Notes: a model not told the origin generated them from the letters alone. A DNA stretch of 64,000 bases from Roseburia intestinalis L1-82 (GCF_900537995.1 NZ_LR027880.1:1062001-1126000); one strand, 5' to 3'. Positions 39,435 to 49,276 are shown, counted from the first letter of the stretch. Numbers and translations are program-made.

Positions 39435-40120
39435 TACTGAATCTGCAGAATATTTACAAGGATTATCAGCAGGATAAGCTGGTCGTTCCGGTATTAAAAG
39501 ATGTTTGTCTTACCGTGGAAGAGGGAGAGTATGTTGCGATCATGGGACCGTCCGGTTCCGGAAAGACAACACTTATGAATATCATAGGCTGTCTGGATAA
39601 GCCGACGAGCGGGACTTATGAGCTGGCAGGAGAGGACGTCTTAAAGTTAAAAGACAAGCAGCTGTCAGATTTAAGACTGCGCAGTATCGGGTTTGTATTT
39701 CAGAGTTTTCATCTGATGCCGAGAGAGACTGCGGTGGAAAATGTATCACTGCCGCTTAGTTATGCCGGCGTGAAAAAAAAGGAGCGCAGGGAGCGTGCAA
39801 TCAAAGCACTGGAACGTGTCGGACTTGGTGACAGGGTGGACTTTCGTCCGACGCAGCTTTCCGGTGGACAAAAACAGAGGGTTGCGATTGCGAGAGCAAT
39901 GGTCAATAATCCAAAGATCTTACTTGCGGATGAACCTACCGGAGCACTTGATTCCAAGTCAGGAGAGCAGATCATGGAACTGTTCCAGAAACTCAATGAA
40001 GAGGGTGTTACGATCGTTATGATCACACATGATCCGCATATCGCATCCAATGCAAAACGCATGGTGAAAATCATTGACGGGGAGATTTTTGAGGGCGATG
40101 AAAAGGAGGATGCATCATGA
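39431..40120 (+). CDS. MacB/LolD-type ABC transporter ATPase
   Basis: 229 residues, a complete ATPase: Walker A 'GPSGSGKTT', Q-loop 'FVFQSFHLMP', signature 'LSGGQKQR', Walker B 'ILLADEPTGALD', H-loop 'MITHDPH'. Overlaps the first adaptor gene as ATGA. Pairs with the FtsX-type permease at 41889, as in MacAB-like exporters of peptides or lipophilic compounds. Confidence 0.95.
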   Translation: MILNLQNIYKDYQQDKLVVPVLKDVCLTVEEGEYVAIMGPSGSGKTTLMNIIGCLDKPTSGTYELAGEDVLKLKDKQLSDLRLRSIGFVFQSFHLMPRETAVENVSLPLSYAGVKKKERRERAIKALERVGLGDRVDFRPTQLSGGQKQRVAIARAMVNNPKILLADEPTGALDSKSGEQIMELFQKLNEEGVTIVMITHDPHIASNAKRMVKIIDGEIFEGDEKEDAS

Positions 40121-41874
40121 AATTAAAAAAAGTAATCGCAGTCATTGTCGTACTTGCCGTCACTGTTGGTGCAGTCACCGGAGGAATTTATGGTTATAAG
40201 TCGTATCAGAAGAAGAATCTGGTGGCAGAAGTACAGTCTGTTTCCAGTTTAAACTATGGATATTATGGGAACTCTGAAACAAGCTATGGTGTTGTGACGA
40301 ATGATTCTTCCCAGGAAGTATATTTAGATGATTCCAACAAAGTGCAGGAGGTTTATGTTTCAAAAGGCGATACAGTGAAAGAGGGAGATCCGCTGATCCA
40401 GTATGATACATCGGAGGCAGAGATCGATATCCAGAGGAAAAACCTTGAGATCAGTACAACAGAAAACAGTCTTGCGAAGGCACAGCATTCTTTAGAGTCA
40501 TTAAAAAACACAAAACCGGTGGATAAGACACGGCCTTCTACTGCCAGTACTGCATCCTCGTATATAAATAAAAAGCTGCAGGAATTAGAGCAGAAGAAAG
40601 CCTACATAGAGTCACTGCCGGAAAAGGATGCGAAGGATAACCGCATTTATAATTATGTGACGGAAGATTCGGAGCCATATAATAAAGACACGGCAGATGG
40701 GACAGCAGAGAATCCTTACATTTATTATTGTAATAAAGATGTTTTTGCATATGGAAGTTTTTACAATTCGCTGCGGCCGCAGAAAAAATCAGATGGCACC
40801 TATACGGATGGAAAATATGTAAAGTTTATTATCTGCAAAAAAGACAGCGATGGGAAAATGGTGTTTGAAAGTGTGGAAACAGGAGATGAAGTGGTGGATG
40901 ACAGTACTGAGTCGAATGGTGACACAAAAGAAGTTACAGTACAGAAATATGAGCCTGTGGCAGATGACAGTATTTCACCGAATGTAAAAGATGTCGATGG
41001 AAGTACCATGCCTATGGACTATGATAAAAGCCGGTCCTGGTATGTTTTTTCAGGAGAAGAAGTTGGAAAAAGTCTTCAGGATTATCTGGATGAACTTGAG
41101 AATGAAGATAACTGGAACGATGAAGATGACTGGGAAGAGCCGGAAGGATATACCGAAAAAGAACTTGCAGAGGCAATCAATGACAAAGAATCAGAAGTAA
41201 AAAAACTGGATATACAGCTTCGCAAGTTAAAACTGGAGCTGGAAACGTTACAGGACAGCATCAATGATGGTGTGGTTTATGCAAAACTTGATGGTGTTGT
41301 GAAATCTGTGGGAGATCCGGATCAGAAACAGGATGATGGGAATGCCTTTCTTGTGGTAACCGGAGATGACGGACTGTACGTGAGCGGTACGATCAGCGAA
41401 CTTTTGTTAGATGAAGTCAAACCGGGAACGGTTGTTACCGCAAATTCATGGGAATCCGGAATGACATTTGAGGCAACCGTAACGAGCGTATCGGATTATC
41501 CTGTGAGTGGCAATTCCTGGGGAGAAGGAAATCCGAATGTTTCTTATTATCAGTATACTGCATATATGGAAGACAGTTCTGCACTGAAAAATGGAGAATA
41601 TGTGGATCTTGCAATTCAGACAAATCAGTCAGAAACAGGCGGAATTTACCTTGATAAGGCATATGTGAGACAGGAAGATGGAAAATCATATGTTATGATC
41701 GCGGATGAGAGTGATCATCTGAAAAAACAATATGTTGTAACCGGAAAAACAGTATATGGTACTGCAGTTGAGATCAAATCAGGACTGACAGAGGATGACA
41801 GGATCGCCTTCCCTTATGGAAAGACAGCAGTCGAGGGAGCAGCAGTAACAGAGGATGAAAGTATTGAATATTAA
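40117..41874 (+). CDS. Second HlyD-like membrane fusion protein
   Basis: 585 residues. N-terminal anchor ('VIAVIVVLAVTVGAVTGGIYGY'), lipoyl half ('VQEVYVSKGDTVKEGDPLIQYDTSEAE'), coiled coil, a large insertion (about 165-330) rich in D/E/S/Y, second coil ('ELAEAINDKESEVKKLDIQLRKLKLELETLQD'), lipoyl half 'VVYAKLDGVVKSVGDP', and a membrane-proximal C-terminal part. The insert is absent from typical MacA proteins. Overlaps the ATPase gene as ATGA. Confidence 0.9.
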   Translation: MKLKKVIAVIVVLAVTVGAVTGGIYGYKSYQKKNLVAEVQSVSSLNYGYYGNSETSYGVVTNDSSQEVYLDDSNKVQEVYVSKGDTVKEGDPLIQYDTSEAEIDIQRKNLEISTTENSLAKAQHSLESLKNTKPVDKTRPSTASTASSYINKKLQELEQKKAYIESLPEKDAKDNRIYNYVTEDSEPYNKDTADGTAENPYIYYCNKDVFAYGSFYNSLRPQKKSDGTYTDGKYVKFIICKKDSDGKMVFESVETGDEVVDDSTESNGDTKEVTVQKYEPVADDSISPNVKDVDGSTMPMDYDKSRSWYVFSGEEVGKSLQDYLDELENEDNWNDEDDWEEPEGYTEKELAEAINDKESEVKKLDIQLRKLKLELETLQDSINDGVVYAKLDGVVKSVGDPDQKQDDGNAFLVVTGDDGLYVSGTISELLLDEVKPGTVVTANSWESGMTFEATVTSVSDYPVSGNSWGEGNPNVSYYQYTAYMEDSSALKNGEYVDLAIQTNQSETGGIYLDKAYVRQEDGKSYVMIADESDHLKKQYVVTGKTVYGTAVEIKSGLTEDDRIAFPYGKTAVEGAAVTEDESIEY

Positions 41875-41888
41875 TCAGGAGGAACAGG

Positions 41889-43142
41889 ATGTTTGAGAAT
41901 ATAAGATTATCTTTTCAGGGAATCTGGTCCCACAAGATGCGTTCCTTTCTGACCATGCTTGGAATTATCATAGGTATCGCAGCGATCATTGCGATCGTAT
42001 CGACGATCAAAGGAACGAATGAACAGATCAAAGAAAACCTGATCGGCTCCGGAGAGAATACAGTGGAAGTGTCTCTTTATCAGGGCGAGTGGGAATACGA
42101 GATGGATTACAACGGAGTGCCGCAGGGAGTGCCGCTTGTAACGGATGAGGTCATGAGTGACATCAAAGATCTCGATCATGTAGAGAATGCATCTGCATAC
42201 TTAAGCAGACAGGATTACAGCGGAGTGTATCATTTAAATACGGCTTTTTCCGGTGGATATGTGCGCGGAATCGACAACAGCTATTTTGATACCTGCAATT
42301 ACATTATGAAAGAGGGACGTGCTTTTACGGATGAGGATTTCAAAAAGTATAAGAAAGTAGCTATATTGGATACGGATTCCGCAAATGCCCTGTTCCAGGG
42401 AGAAGATTCGGTCGGAAATACGATCGAGATCCAGAAAGAGCCTTATACGGTAATTGGAATCGTGACAAAGGCGAAGGTGTTCGAGCCGGTCATCAATTCC
42501 ATTGATGATTATTATACCTATGCACAGGATACGGCAGGTTCTATTTATATTCCAAATACGACCTGGCCGATCATCTATCAGTATGATGAACCGCAGAATG
42601 TTGTGATCCGTGTGGACAGTACCGATAATATGACATCCGCAGGAAAAGCATGTGCAGATGTGCTCAATAATTATCTGTCACCCAAAGATGATACGATCCA
42701 GTACAAAGCAAAAGACCTGTTAGAGCAGGCACAGCAGATTCAGGAACTCAGCAGTTCCACTAATACGATGCTGATCTGGATTGCGGGAATTTCCCTGATC
42801 GTCGGTGGTATCGGTGTCATGAATATCATGCTGGTATCCGTCACGGAGCGTACACAGGAAATTGGATTAAAAAAGGCGATCGGTGCAAGAAAGTCAAAAA
42901 TCCTGAATCAGTTTTTGACGGAGGCAGCGGTGCTTACGAGTTTAGGCGGTGTGCTTGGTGTGATCGTAGGTATTATATTAGCGGAGATCATTTCCTATGT
43001 GACAACGATGCCGGTTGCGATCAGTATTCCGGCAGCGATCGGTTCTGTACTGTTTTCCATGGTCATCGGTATCGTATTCGGAGTTTTCCCGTCCTATAAG
43101 GCGGCAAACTTAAATCCGATCGACGCATTGCGCCACGAATAA
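41889..43142 (+). CDS. MacB/FtsX-type ABC permease
   Basis: 417 residues: TM1 near 15-35 ('RSFLTMLGIIIGIAAIIAIVSTI'), the large extracellular MacB_PCD domain, then three TM helices ('LIWIAGISLIVGGIGVMNIMLVSVTERTQEIGLKKAIGARKSKIL', 'AAVLTSLGGVLGVIVGIILAEII', 'IGSVLFSMVIGIVFGVFPSYKAANLNPIDALRHE'). Forms the membrane part with the ATPase upstream; the last motif is standard. RBS AGGAGGAACAGG. Confidence 0.95.
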   Translation: MFENIRLSFQGIWSHKMRSFLTMLGIIIGIAAIIAIVSTIKGTNEQIKENLIGSGENTVEVSLYQGEWEYEMDYNGVPQGVPLVTDEVMSDIKDLDHVENASAYLSRQDYSGVYHLNTAFSGGYVRGIDNSYFDTCNYIMKEGRAFTDEDFKKYKKVAILDTDSANALFQGEDSVGNTIEIQKEPYTVIGIVTKAKVFEPVINSIDDYYTYAQDTAGSIYIPNTTWPIIYQYDEPQNVVIRVDSTDNMTSAGKACADVLNNYLSPKDDTIQYKAKDLLEQAQQIQELSSSTNTMLIWIAGISLIVGGIGVMNIMLVSVTERTQEIGLKKAIGARKSKILNQFLTEAAVLTSLGGVLGVIVGIILAEIISYVTTMPVAISIPAAIGSVLFSMVIGIVFGVFPSYKAANLNPIDALRHE

Positions 43143-43169
43143 GCACTTTGACAGCGGTGCAGATCTGAA

Positions 43170-44357
43170 ATGGAGATTAACGTGAAAAAAATCGTGATGT
43201 TTGAAGGGGGCGTGGAGACGCTCGCATATTTCTCAAAACAGATGGCAGAACAGTTTGTAAAAATGGGATATGCAGTGTTCTTCTACAACCTGAAAGATGA
43301 AAAGGGAAGTGCCAAAAGGCTGAGAAAATTTATAAAACCCGGTGAGACCGTGATGATCACGTTCAATTTTCAGGGACTCGAAAAGGAAGATGGCGTTTAC
43401 AGTGAAAAAAGCGGTTATGTGTGGGATGAGTATAAGATCCCGTGTTACAATATAGCGGCGGATCATCCTTACTATTACGATAACCGCCTGCATGATCTGC
43501 CGAAAGGATATCATCACATCAGCATTGACCGGAAACAGGAGGCATATTTCTTAAAATATTATCCCGAATATCAAAGTTTTGGATTTCTTCCGTTAGCGGG
43601 AACCGGGCTTGACGGGGCACTTGAGGTACCTTATGAAAAACGGGATATCGATGTGATCATGACCGGAAATTATACACCGCCTTCGTTTTTTGAACAGCAT
43701 ATCAACTGGATCAATGATGAGTATGCGGCGTTTTACCGCGGGATCATTGAGGAATTATTAGAAAAGACGGACCAGACAGTTGAGGAGGCAGCACTGCGCC
43801 ACTGTGAGCGGGAGATGGGAGAAGTTGCACCGGATGATTTCCGGCTTGTGATGCACAAGATGATCTTCATTGATCTGTATGTCCGCAACTACTGGCGCGG
43901 AATGGTCATAAAGACACTGGCAGAGGCGGGAATCACCGTGGATGTCATTGGAAAAGGCTGGGAGGAACTTGAATGTTCTGCCATGCAGAATGTGAGGATC
44001 CATCCGCAGACTGATTCCCTGACTTGCTTAGAGCAGCTTTCGCACGCAAAGATCTCGGTCAATGTGATGCCGTGGTTTAAGGACGGTGCGCATGACCGTG
44101 TGTTTAATTCTATTTTAAACGGGGCAGTCTGTGTCTCGGATACCAGCCGGTACCTCAGTGAAGAGTTAAAAGAGGGTGAGGGTGTTTCCTATTATGATCT
44201 GAAGCATTTAGAGCAGCTCCCGGTAAAAGTCAAAGACCTGCTGGCAGATGAAAAGCAGATGAGAGACATTGCCATGCGGGGAGTGGAAAAGACAGCAGAA
44301 AAGCATACCTGGGCACAGCGTGCAATAGAGCTGGAAGAAAAAATCAGGGTATATTAG
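43170..44357 (+). CDS. CgeB/DUF3880-type glycosyltransferase-like protein
   Basis: 395 residues. N-terminal part with Rossmann-like features and a C-terminal glycosyltransferase-1-like part ('VIGKGWEELECSAMQNVRIHPQTDSLTCLEQLSHAKISVNVMPWFKDGAHDRVFNSILNGAVCVSDTSRYLSEELKEGEGVSYYDL'), the GT-B pattern of CgeB and spore maturation proteins. It follows the exporter operon by 27 bp and may be cotranscribed; the substrate is unknown. Confidence 0.75.
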   Translation: MEINVKKIVMFEGGVETLAYFSKQMAEQFVKMGYAVFFYNLKDEKGSAKRLRKFIKPGETVMITFNFQGLEKEDGVYSEKSGYVWDEYKIPCYNIAADHPYYYDNRLHDLPKGYHHISIDRKQEAYFLKYYPEYQSFGFLPLAGTGLDGALEVPYEKRDIDVIMTGNYTPPSFFEQHINWINDEYAAFYRGIIEELLEKTDQTVEEAALRHCEREMGEVAPDDFRLVMHKMIFIDLYVRNYWRGMVIKTLAEAGITVDVIGKGWEELECSAMQNVRIHPQTDSLTCLEQLSHAKISVNVMPWFKDGAHDRVFNSILNGAVCVSDTSRYLSEELKEGEGVSYYDLKHLEQLPVKVKDLLADEKQMRDIAMRGVEKTAEKHTWAQRAIELEEKIRVY

Positions 44358-44360
44358 ACT

Positions 44361-44389
44361 TGCATTACGGAAATAATGAGTGTATAATA
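44361..44389 (+). promoter_or_regulatory. serS promoter
   Basis: TTGCAT (44361-44366), 17-bp spacer, TATAAT (44384-44389). It starts four bases after the preceding gene's stop and feeds the T-box leader. Confidence 0.8.
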
Positions 44390-44395
44390 ACGTCA

Positions 44396-44680
44396 GAAAT
44401 TGGCAGTGATGGAAGCTGCGGCAGCAGGAATGTTTCAGAGAGCCGGTGGATGGTGAGAACCGGTACAGGAAAATGCCTTTCCACTTCCGGAGTCAGTGAT
44501 GAAAGTCACGGGGTCGTATCCCATAGCATACGAATCGAGAGGTCATTGCAAAAGGATTTCCACAAAAAGCTTTGGATAAGAATGCTGCAGTGACAAGATG
44601 GGTGGCAACGCGGAAGAGTGATTTATAGCCTTTCGTCCCATGTGCAGGATGGCACACAGGGCGGAAGGCTTTTTGTGTTA
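44396..44680 (+). ncRNA. T-box leader riboswitch (serine)
   Basis: The stem I region contains 'AGAGAGCCGGTGGATGGTGAGAACCGG', typical of T-boxes. The T-box sequence itself is GATGGGTGGCAACGCGG (44597-44613). The terminator stem AGCCTTTCGTCCC (44627) / GGGCGGAAGGCT (44659) with a T-run follows. Uncharged tRNA-Ser binding would favour the antiterminator and raise serS expression. The TCC just before GGAGTC in the stem I 3' side is a candidate specifier, uncertain. Confidence 0.9.
44627..44676 (+). terminator. T-box terminator before serS
   Basis: Stem AGCCTTTCGTCCC / GGGCGGAAGGCT followed by TTTTTG; competes with the antiterminator formed by the T-box sequence at 44597-44613. Confidence 0.85.
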
Positions 44681-44769
44681 TCAGGAAAAATGTCAGACAG
44701 AGATTTGCTGTCCGGCAAAATCAGAAATTTACAAAAAGAAGCGGCAGGTTCCGCAGAAAGAGGAGAACG

Positions 44770-46059
44770 ATGATCGATTTAAAATTTTTAAGAGAGAATC
44801 CGGAAGTTGTAAAACAGAACATTAAAAATAAGTTTCAGGATCACAAACTTCCGTTAGTAGATGAGGTAATTGAACTTGATGCAAAGGCAAGAGCTGTACA
44901 GCAGGAAGCAGACGATTTGCGTGCAAGCAGAAATAAACTGTCAAAACAGATCGGACAGCTGATGGGGCAGGGAAAAAAAGATGAGGCAGAGGCAGTAAAA
45001 GCACAGGTAAATGCCAATGCAGCACGTCTTGCAGAGTTAGAGGAGCAGGAAAAAGAACTGCAGGAGAAAGTAACCAGGATCATGATGACGATCCCGAACA
45101 TCATCGATCCGTCCGTACCGATCGGAAAAGATGACAGCTGCAATGTAGAGATCGAAAAATTTGGCGATCCGGTCGTACCGGATTTCGAGATCCCATATCA
45201 CACAGACATCATGGAGCGTTTCAATGGTATTGATCTTGATGCGGCAGGAAAAGTTGCAGGAAACGGTTTCTATTATCTGATGGGTGATATCGCGCGCCTT
45301 CATTCTGCAGTGATTTCCTATGCGCGTGATTTCATGATCGACCGTGGATTTACTTATGTCATTCCGCCGTTTATGATCCGAAGCAACGTTGTTACGGGCG
45401 TTATGAGCTTTGACGAGATGGATGCGATGATGTACAAGATCGAGGGCGAGGATCTCTATCTGATCGGTACTTCCGAACATTCCATGATCGGTAAATTCAT
45501 CGACACGATTAACGACGAAGAAAAACTTCCATACACACTGACTTCCTACTCTCCATGTTTCCGTAAAGAGAAAGGTGCACACGGTATCGAGGAGCGTGGT
45601 GTATACCGTATCCACCAGTTCGAGAAACAGGAGATGATCGTGGTCTGCAAACCGGAAGAATCTAAGACGTGGTATGATAAATTATGGCAGAACACGGTAG
45701 ACTTATTCCGCAGTCTGGATATCCCGGTTCGTACTTTAGAGTGCTGCTCCGGTGACCTTGCTGACTTAAAGGTAAAATCCTGTGATGTTGAGGCATGGTC
45801 TCCAAGACAGAAGAAATACTTTGAGGTCGGAAGCTGCTCGAACTTAGGAGATGCACAGGCAAGACGTTTAAAGATCCGTGTGAAAGGTTCCGATGGAAAC
45901 AAATATTTTGCACATACCTTAAACAACACGGTTGTTGCACCGCCTAGAATGCTGATCGCATTTTTAGAGAACAACTTAAATGAGGACGGAAGCGTCAATG
46001 TACCGAAGGCATTACAGCCGTACATGGGCGGAAAAGAGAAACTGGTTCCTTTGAAATAA
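44770..46059 (+). CDS. serS: Seryl-tRNA synthetase
   Basis: 429 residues, the family's usual size. N-terminal tRNA-binding coiled coil (about 25-110, 'DELRASRNKLSKQIGQLM...ELEEQEKELQEKV'), class II core with motif 2 ('FRKEKGAHGIEERGVYRIHQFEKQE') and motif 3 ('NTVVAPPRMLIAFLENN'). Charges tRNA-Ser. Controlled by the T-box upstream. RBS AGAGGAGAACG. Confidence 0.98.
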   Translation: MIDLKFLRENPEVVKQNIKNKFQDHKLPLVDEVIELDAKARAVQQEADDLRASRNKLSKQIGQLMGQGKKDEAEAVKAQVNANAARLAELEEQEKELQEKVTRIMMTIPNIIDPSVPIGKDDSCNVEIEKFGDPVVPDFEIPYHTDIMERFNGIDLDAAGKVAGNGFYYLMGDIARLHSAVISYARDFMIDRGFTYVIPPFMIRSNVVTGVMSFDEMDAMMYKIEGEDLYLIGTSEHSMIGKFIDTINDEEKLPYTLTSYSPCFRKEKGAHGIEERGVYRIHQFEKQEMIVVCKPEESKTWYDKLWQNTVDLFRSLDIPVRTLECCSGDLADLKVKSCDVEAWSPRQKKYFEVGSCSNLGDAQARRLKIRVKGSDGNKYFAHTLNNTVVAPPRMLIAFLENNLNEDGSVNVPKALQPYMGGKEKLVPLK

Positions 46060-46116
46060 GAAGAAATAGCTGTGGGGACGAGATCCTGAAACAGTGAAAA
46101 ATATAAGTTATAACAA

Positions 46117-46155
46117 AAGAAGTGTATGTTCGGTGATTCCCGACATACACTTCTT
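46117..46155. terminator. Bidirectional terminator between serS and cyclophilin gene
   Basis: AAGAAGTGTATGT...ACATACACTTCTT with A- and T-rich flanks serves both converging genes. Confidence 0.85.
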
Positions 46156-46157
46156 TG

Positions 46158-46174
46158 TTTATGACAATAGAATG
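46158..46174 (+). repeat. Partial copy of the terminator-linked repeat
   Basis: TTTATGACAATAGAATG directly follows the terminator and matches the first half of the 40-bp repeat (37094, 59393); the second half is absent. Confidence 0.55.
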
Positions 46175-46175
46175 A

Positions 46176-46694
46176 TTAGCATTTCTCCGGTTCCGGATAA
46201 TCTACACCGAAAGTTTCAACGGTAACAGTTTTCATGCGCTGTGGCTCTAATGGTCTGTCACTGTAATCAGTTGCTGTCTCTGCGATCTTATTTACGATAT
46301 CCATTCCCTCAGTGATCTTGCCGAAAGCCGCATAAGCTCCATCTAAATGTGGAGAAGTTTTGTGCATGATGAAGAACTGGCTGCCGGCGGAATCCGGATG
46401 CATAGCTCTTGCCATGGATAAAACGCCCTCTGTGTGTTTCAGGTCATTTTTGAAACCGTTCTGGGAAAACTCACCTTTGATGTCATAGCCAGGTCCACCC
46501 ATGCCGGTTCCGTCCGGACATCCGCCCTGGATCATGAATCCTTTGATCACTCGGTGGAAGATCAGTCCGTCATAATAACCGCTTTTAATTAAACTGATGA
46601 AGTTGTTGACAGTATTCGGGGCGATTTCCGGATACAGTTCCGCTTTCATGATATCGCCATTTTCCATTTCAATCGTAACGATTGGATTTGCCAT
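46176..46694 (-). CDS. Peptidyl-prolyl cis-trans isomerase, cyclophilin type
   Basis: 172 residues, cytoplasmic. Cyclophilin signature 'FHRVIKGFMIQGGCPDGTGMGGPGYDIKGEF', 'GVLSMARAMHPDSAGSQFFIMHKTSPHLDGAYAAFGKITEGMDIVNKIAE'. Catalytic Arg in 'FHRV', with Phe/Gln in 'SQFFI'. Protein folding enzyme. Start ATG with AAAGAGGTACGCAATT in front. Confidence 0.96.
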   Translation of the reverse strand: MANPIVTIEMENGDIMKAELYPEIAPNTVNNFISLIKSGYYDGLIFHRVIKGFMIQGGCPDGTGMGGPGYDIKGEFSQNGFKNDLKHTEGVLSMARAMHPDSAGSQFFIMHKTSPHLDGAYAAFGKITEGMDIVNKIAETATDYSDRPLEPQRMKTVTVETFGVDYPEPEKC

Positions 46695-46925
46695 AATTGC
46701 GTACCTCTTTTCAAAATAATAGTGCCTGCAGATGCTTGTAACATCATTACAGGATACCGCTTTATTGTAGCCGAAAAAAAACGAGTAGTAAAGTAAATAA
46801 TTTAAGAAAATCTTTGCTTGAATTAAGACTTCTTACAGGGTAACATAATACAGAGAAGTTTCGTACGAAAATGGGATAAGATATTTTACGATATAAAACA
46901 GTTCAGAATTGGGAGGATTGGATAT

Positions 46926-47828
46926 TTGGGTCGTCAGAAAAGAAAGGAGTACGCATTTTATGCAGTGTTAGCCGGAACATTTCTGCTGATCGCAGGAGCG
47001 TATGGTTCCGGTGAAAAGTCTGTGCAGCAAAATGCGAAAGAGATGGGAGCGGTGGCAGAGAAGGCAGTCGCCGAACCGGAGTATGTGCCGGCAGTCAGAC
47101 TGTATGCCGGGATTTTTACAAAATTAGACGGGGAAGAGTATGCCGTGATCGAAAAAAATAAGGACATTCTGGTGGCTGCCGCAAACCGGGGATATTTTGA
47201 TGAGTCGGATGTTTATTCATTTTTACAGGGACCAAAGTCCTGGGGAGAGGGACGGGCATGGTCCGGTGAATGGAGCAATCAGTATGTGCGCGGCAATTAT
47301 TTTGGCAATTTCGGGTGCGGATTGTGCTGTATGGCAAATATATACAGTACATTTTCAGGTCATACCTGTTCGCCGTGGGACATGTTTTTGTATGCAAGAG
47401 AGGTCTCCGGTTACACACCGACGAAAAAGATCGGTGCGATCGGCTGGGGCGATATGAAAACTGTCATGCGCAAATGTGGATTTGATGCGGAGCTATACAC
47501 AAAGCCGCAGGATTACGAAACTTTTCGGGATCAGGTCAGATCTGCAAAGAGTGTAGTTGTTTTGGTCAGCAGCCATGATGACAATACTTACTGGAAAAAG
47601 ACGGGTGGTCATTATGTAAATATCAGTCTTTATAAGGAAGATACCGATGAAGTGTTTCTTGCAGACCCGGCGGATCCTGATGGAAACCGGAATTATATAC
47701 CGCTGCGCTATGTATATGATGCTTTAAAAACAGTCAGTAAATATCAGTATTTGCTGGTAAATGGATATTCCGAGGAACAGAACCAGTGGAAACAGGATGG
47801 AATTGATGAGGCGTGGGTTGCACCGTGA
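46926..47828 (+). CDS. Anchored C39-type papain-like protein
   Basis: 300 residues from a TTG at 46926 after GGGAGGATTGGATA. Signal anchor about 10-27. Papain-like C39 pattern: 'NFGCGLCCMANIYS' (Cys131), 'GGHYVNI' (His229), 'LADPADPDGN' (Asp247). Extracellular peptidase or C39_2-type protein; the substrate is unknown. Its neighbour downstream is a surface GH3 enzyme. Confidence 0.75.
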   Translation: MGRQKRKEYAFYAVLAGTFLLIAGAYGSGEKSVQQNAKEMGAVAEKAVAEPEYVPAVRLYAGIFTKLDGEEYAVIEKNKDILVAAANRGYFDESDVYSFLQGPKSWGEGRAWSGEWSNQYVRGNYFGNFGCGLCCMANIYSTFSGHTCSPWDMFLYAREVSGYTPTKKIGAIGWGDMKTVMRKCGFDAELYTKPQDYETFRDQVRSAKSVVVLVSSHDDNTYWKKTGGHYVNISLYKEDTDEVFLADPADPDGNRNYIPLRYVYDALKTVSKYQYLLVNGYSEEQNQWKQDGIDEAWVAP

Positions 47829-47905
47829 GAATGACATCTGTTATAATGGCGGTAAGTTTGTGAAAAGTGAATTTTGGTTACAGATTTTGTTAGAATGGAG
47901 AAGAT

Positions 47906-49198
47906 ATGAATCAGGAAGAAAGAAGGCAGAAAAGACAGGATGAGTTCAAACATGCAGCAGTGGTGGTTACCGTATTTGTACTGGTCTTGGCAGTAATGAT
48001 CATTGGGGCGGCAGCTGCCCTGCATAAGTTTTTGCCAAAGGGCACAAAGGAAGTAAAGACACCGGACACACAGAGCACGGAAATTTCAGATGATACACAG
48101 ACATCACAGAATGGAAGTGACGTGGCAGAACCTGCCGTGGACCCGTTAGATGAGCAGGCAGCGCAGCTTGTATCAGGGATGTCCTTAGAGGATAAGGTGG
48201 CGCAGATGTTTGTCATAACACCGGAAGCGCTGACGGGATATACCAGTGTGACGGCGGCCGGAGATACGACCAAAACAGCATATGAAAGCAGACCGGTCGG
48301 AGGTCTGATCTATATGGCAGACAATCTTCTCAGTACAGAACAGACGACAGAAATGCTTACCAATATGCAGAACATTGCAATGGAGCGGACGGGACTGCCG
48401 GCATTCTTAAGTGTGGACGAGGAAGGCGGAACGGTTGCAAGAGTAGCGGCAAATGAAGCATTTGGCGTGACAAATGTTGGAAACATGAGTGATATCGGTG
48501 CGGCTGGTGATGCGCAGAAAGCATACGATGCCGGTGTTACGATCGGAACCTATTTAAAACAGCTTGGCTTTAATGTGGACTATGCGCCGGTAGCAGATGT
48601 TCTCACCAATCCGGGTAATACAGCGATCGGAACCAGATCGTTTGGTTCGGATGCGTCTGTGGTGGCAGATATGGTCACAAAAGAACTTGAGGGACTAAGC
48701 AGTCAGGGCGTTTTCGGCGCAGTAAAACATTTTCCAGGTCAGGGAGGTGTCTCCGGGGATTCCCATGACGGAGCGGTGACGTTGGACAAGTCCTTAGAAG
48801 AATTGATGCAGACGGAACTTGTTCCATTCCAGAAAGCGGTGGAAAACGGTGTATCGTTTGTGATGGTCGGACACATTTCCGTTCCACAGGTAGTCGGGGA
48901 TAACACACCGGCATCCCTGTCACAGATGATGGTGAGTAATGTGCTGCGGGAGCAGCTCGGCTATCAGGGGATCGTGATCACGGATGCCATGAATATGGGT
49001 GCAATTACCGGAACTTACACAGCAGACCAGGCAGCAGTCATGGCAGTCAATGTAGGCGTGGATATGATCTTAATGCCGCAGGATTATGAGACAGCATATA
49101 ATGGACTGCTTCAGGCGGTACAGGATGGAACGATTACGGAGGAACGCATCGACGAATCTGTGGAGCGCATTGTAAAAGTGAAGCTGCAGATGCAGTAA
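47906..49198 (+). CDS. Glycoside hydrolase family 3, NagZ-like, membrane-anchored
   Basis: 430 residues. A cytoplasmic basic start, TM about 17-38, acidic linker, then the GH3 domain: 'KVAQMFVITPEAL', 'LPAFLSVDEEGGTVARV', 'NVDYAPVADVLTNPGNTAIGTRSFGSD', catalytic 'KHFPGQGGVSGDSHDG' (H/D of NagZ type), 'ITDAMNMGAIT'. Probably releases N-acetylglucosamine from wall fragments outside the membrane. RBS GAATGGAGAAGAT. Confidence 0.9.
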   Translation: MNQEERRQKRQDEFKHAAVVVTVFVLVLAVMIIGAAAALHKFLPKGTKEVKTPDTQSTEISDDTQTSQNGSDVAEPAVDPLDEQAAQLVSGMSLEDKVAQMFVITPEALTGYTSVTAAGDTTKTAYESRPVGGLIYMADNLLSTEQTTEMLTNMQNIAMERTGLPAFLSVDEEGGTVARVAANEAFGVTNVGNMSDIGAAGDAQKAYDAGVTIGTYLKQLGFNVDYAPVADVLTNPGNTAIGTRSFGSDASVVADMVTKELEGLSSQGVFGAVKHFPGQGGVSGDSHDGAVTLDKSLEELMQTELVPFQKAVENGVSFVMVGHISVPQVVGDNTPASLSQMMVSNVLREQLGYQGIVITDAMNMGAITGTYTADQAAVMAVNVGVDMILMPQDYETAYNGLLQAVQDGTITEERIDESVERIVKVKLQMQ

Positions 49199-49205
49199 AC
49201 TAAAC

Positions 49206-49234
49206 TTTACAAACAACGAAAAAAATAGGATAAT
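49206..49234 (+). promoter_or_regulatory. Candidate promoter for mecA-like gene
   Basis: TTTACA (49206-49211), 17 bp, GATAAT (49229-49234), about 43 bp before the start codon. Confidence 0.5.
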
Positions 49235-49276
49235 AGTAATAAAATTTACATATGAGATACGAATGGGGAATACGAC

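Noticed and set aside
44360..44825. Two small frames in the serS leader
   Set aside because: They coincide with the T-box RNA and its terminator.
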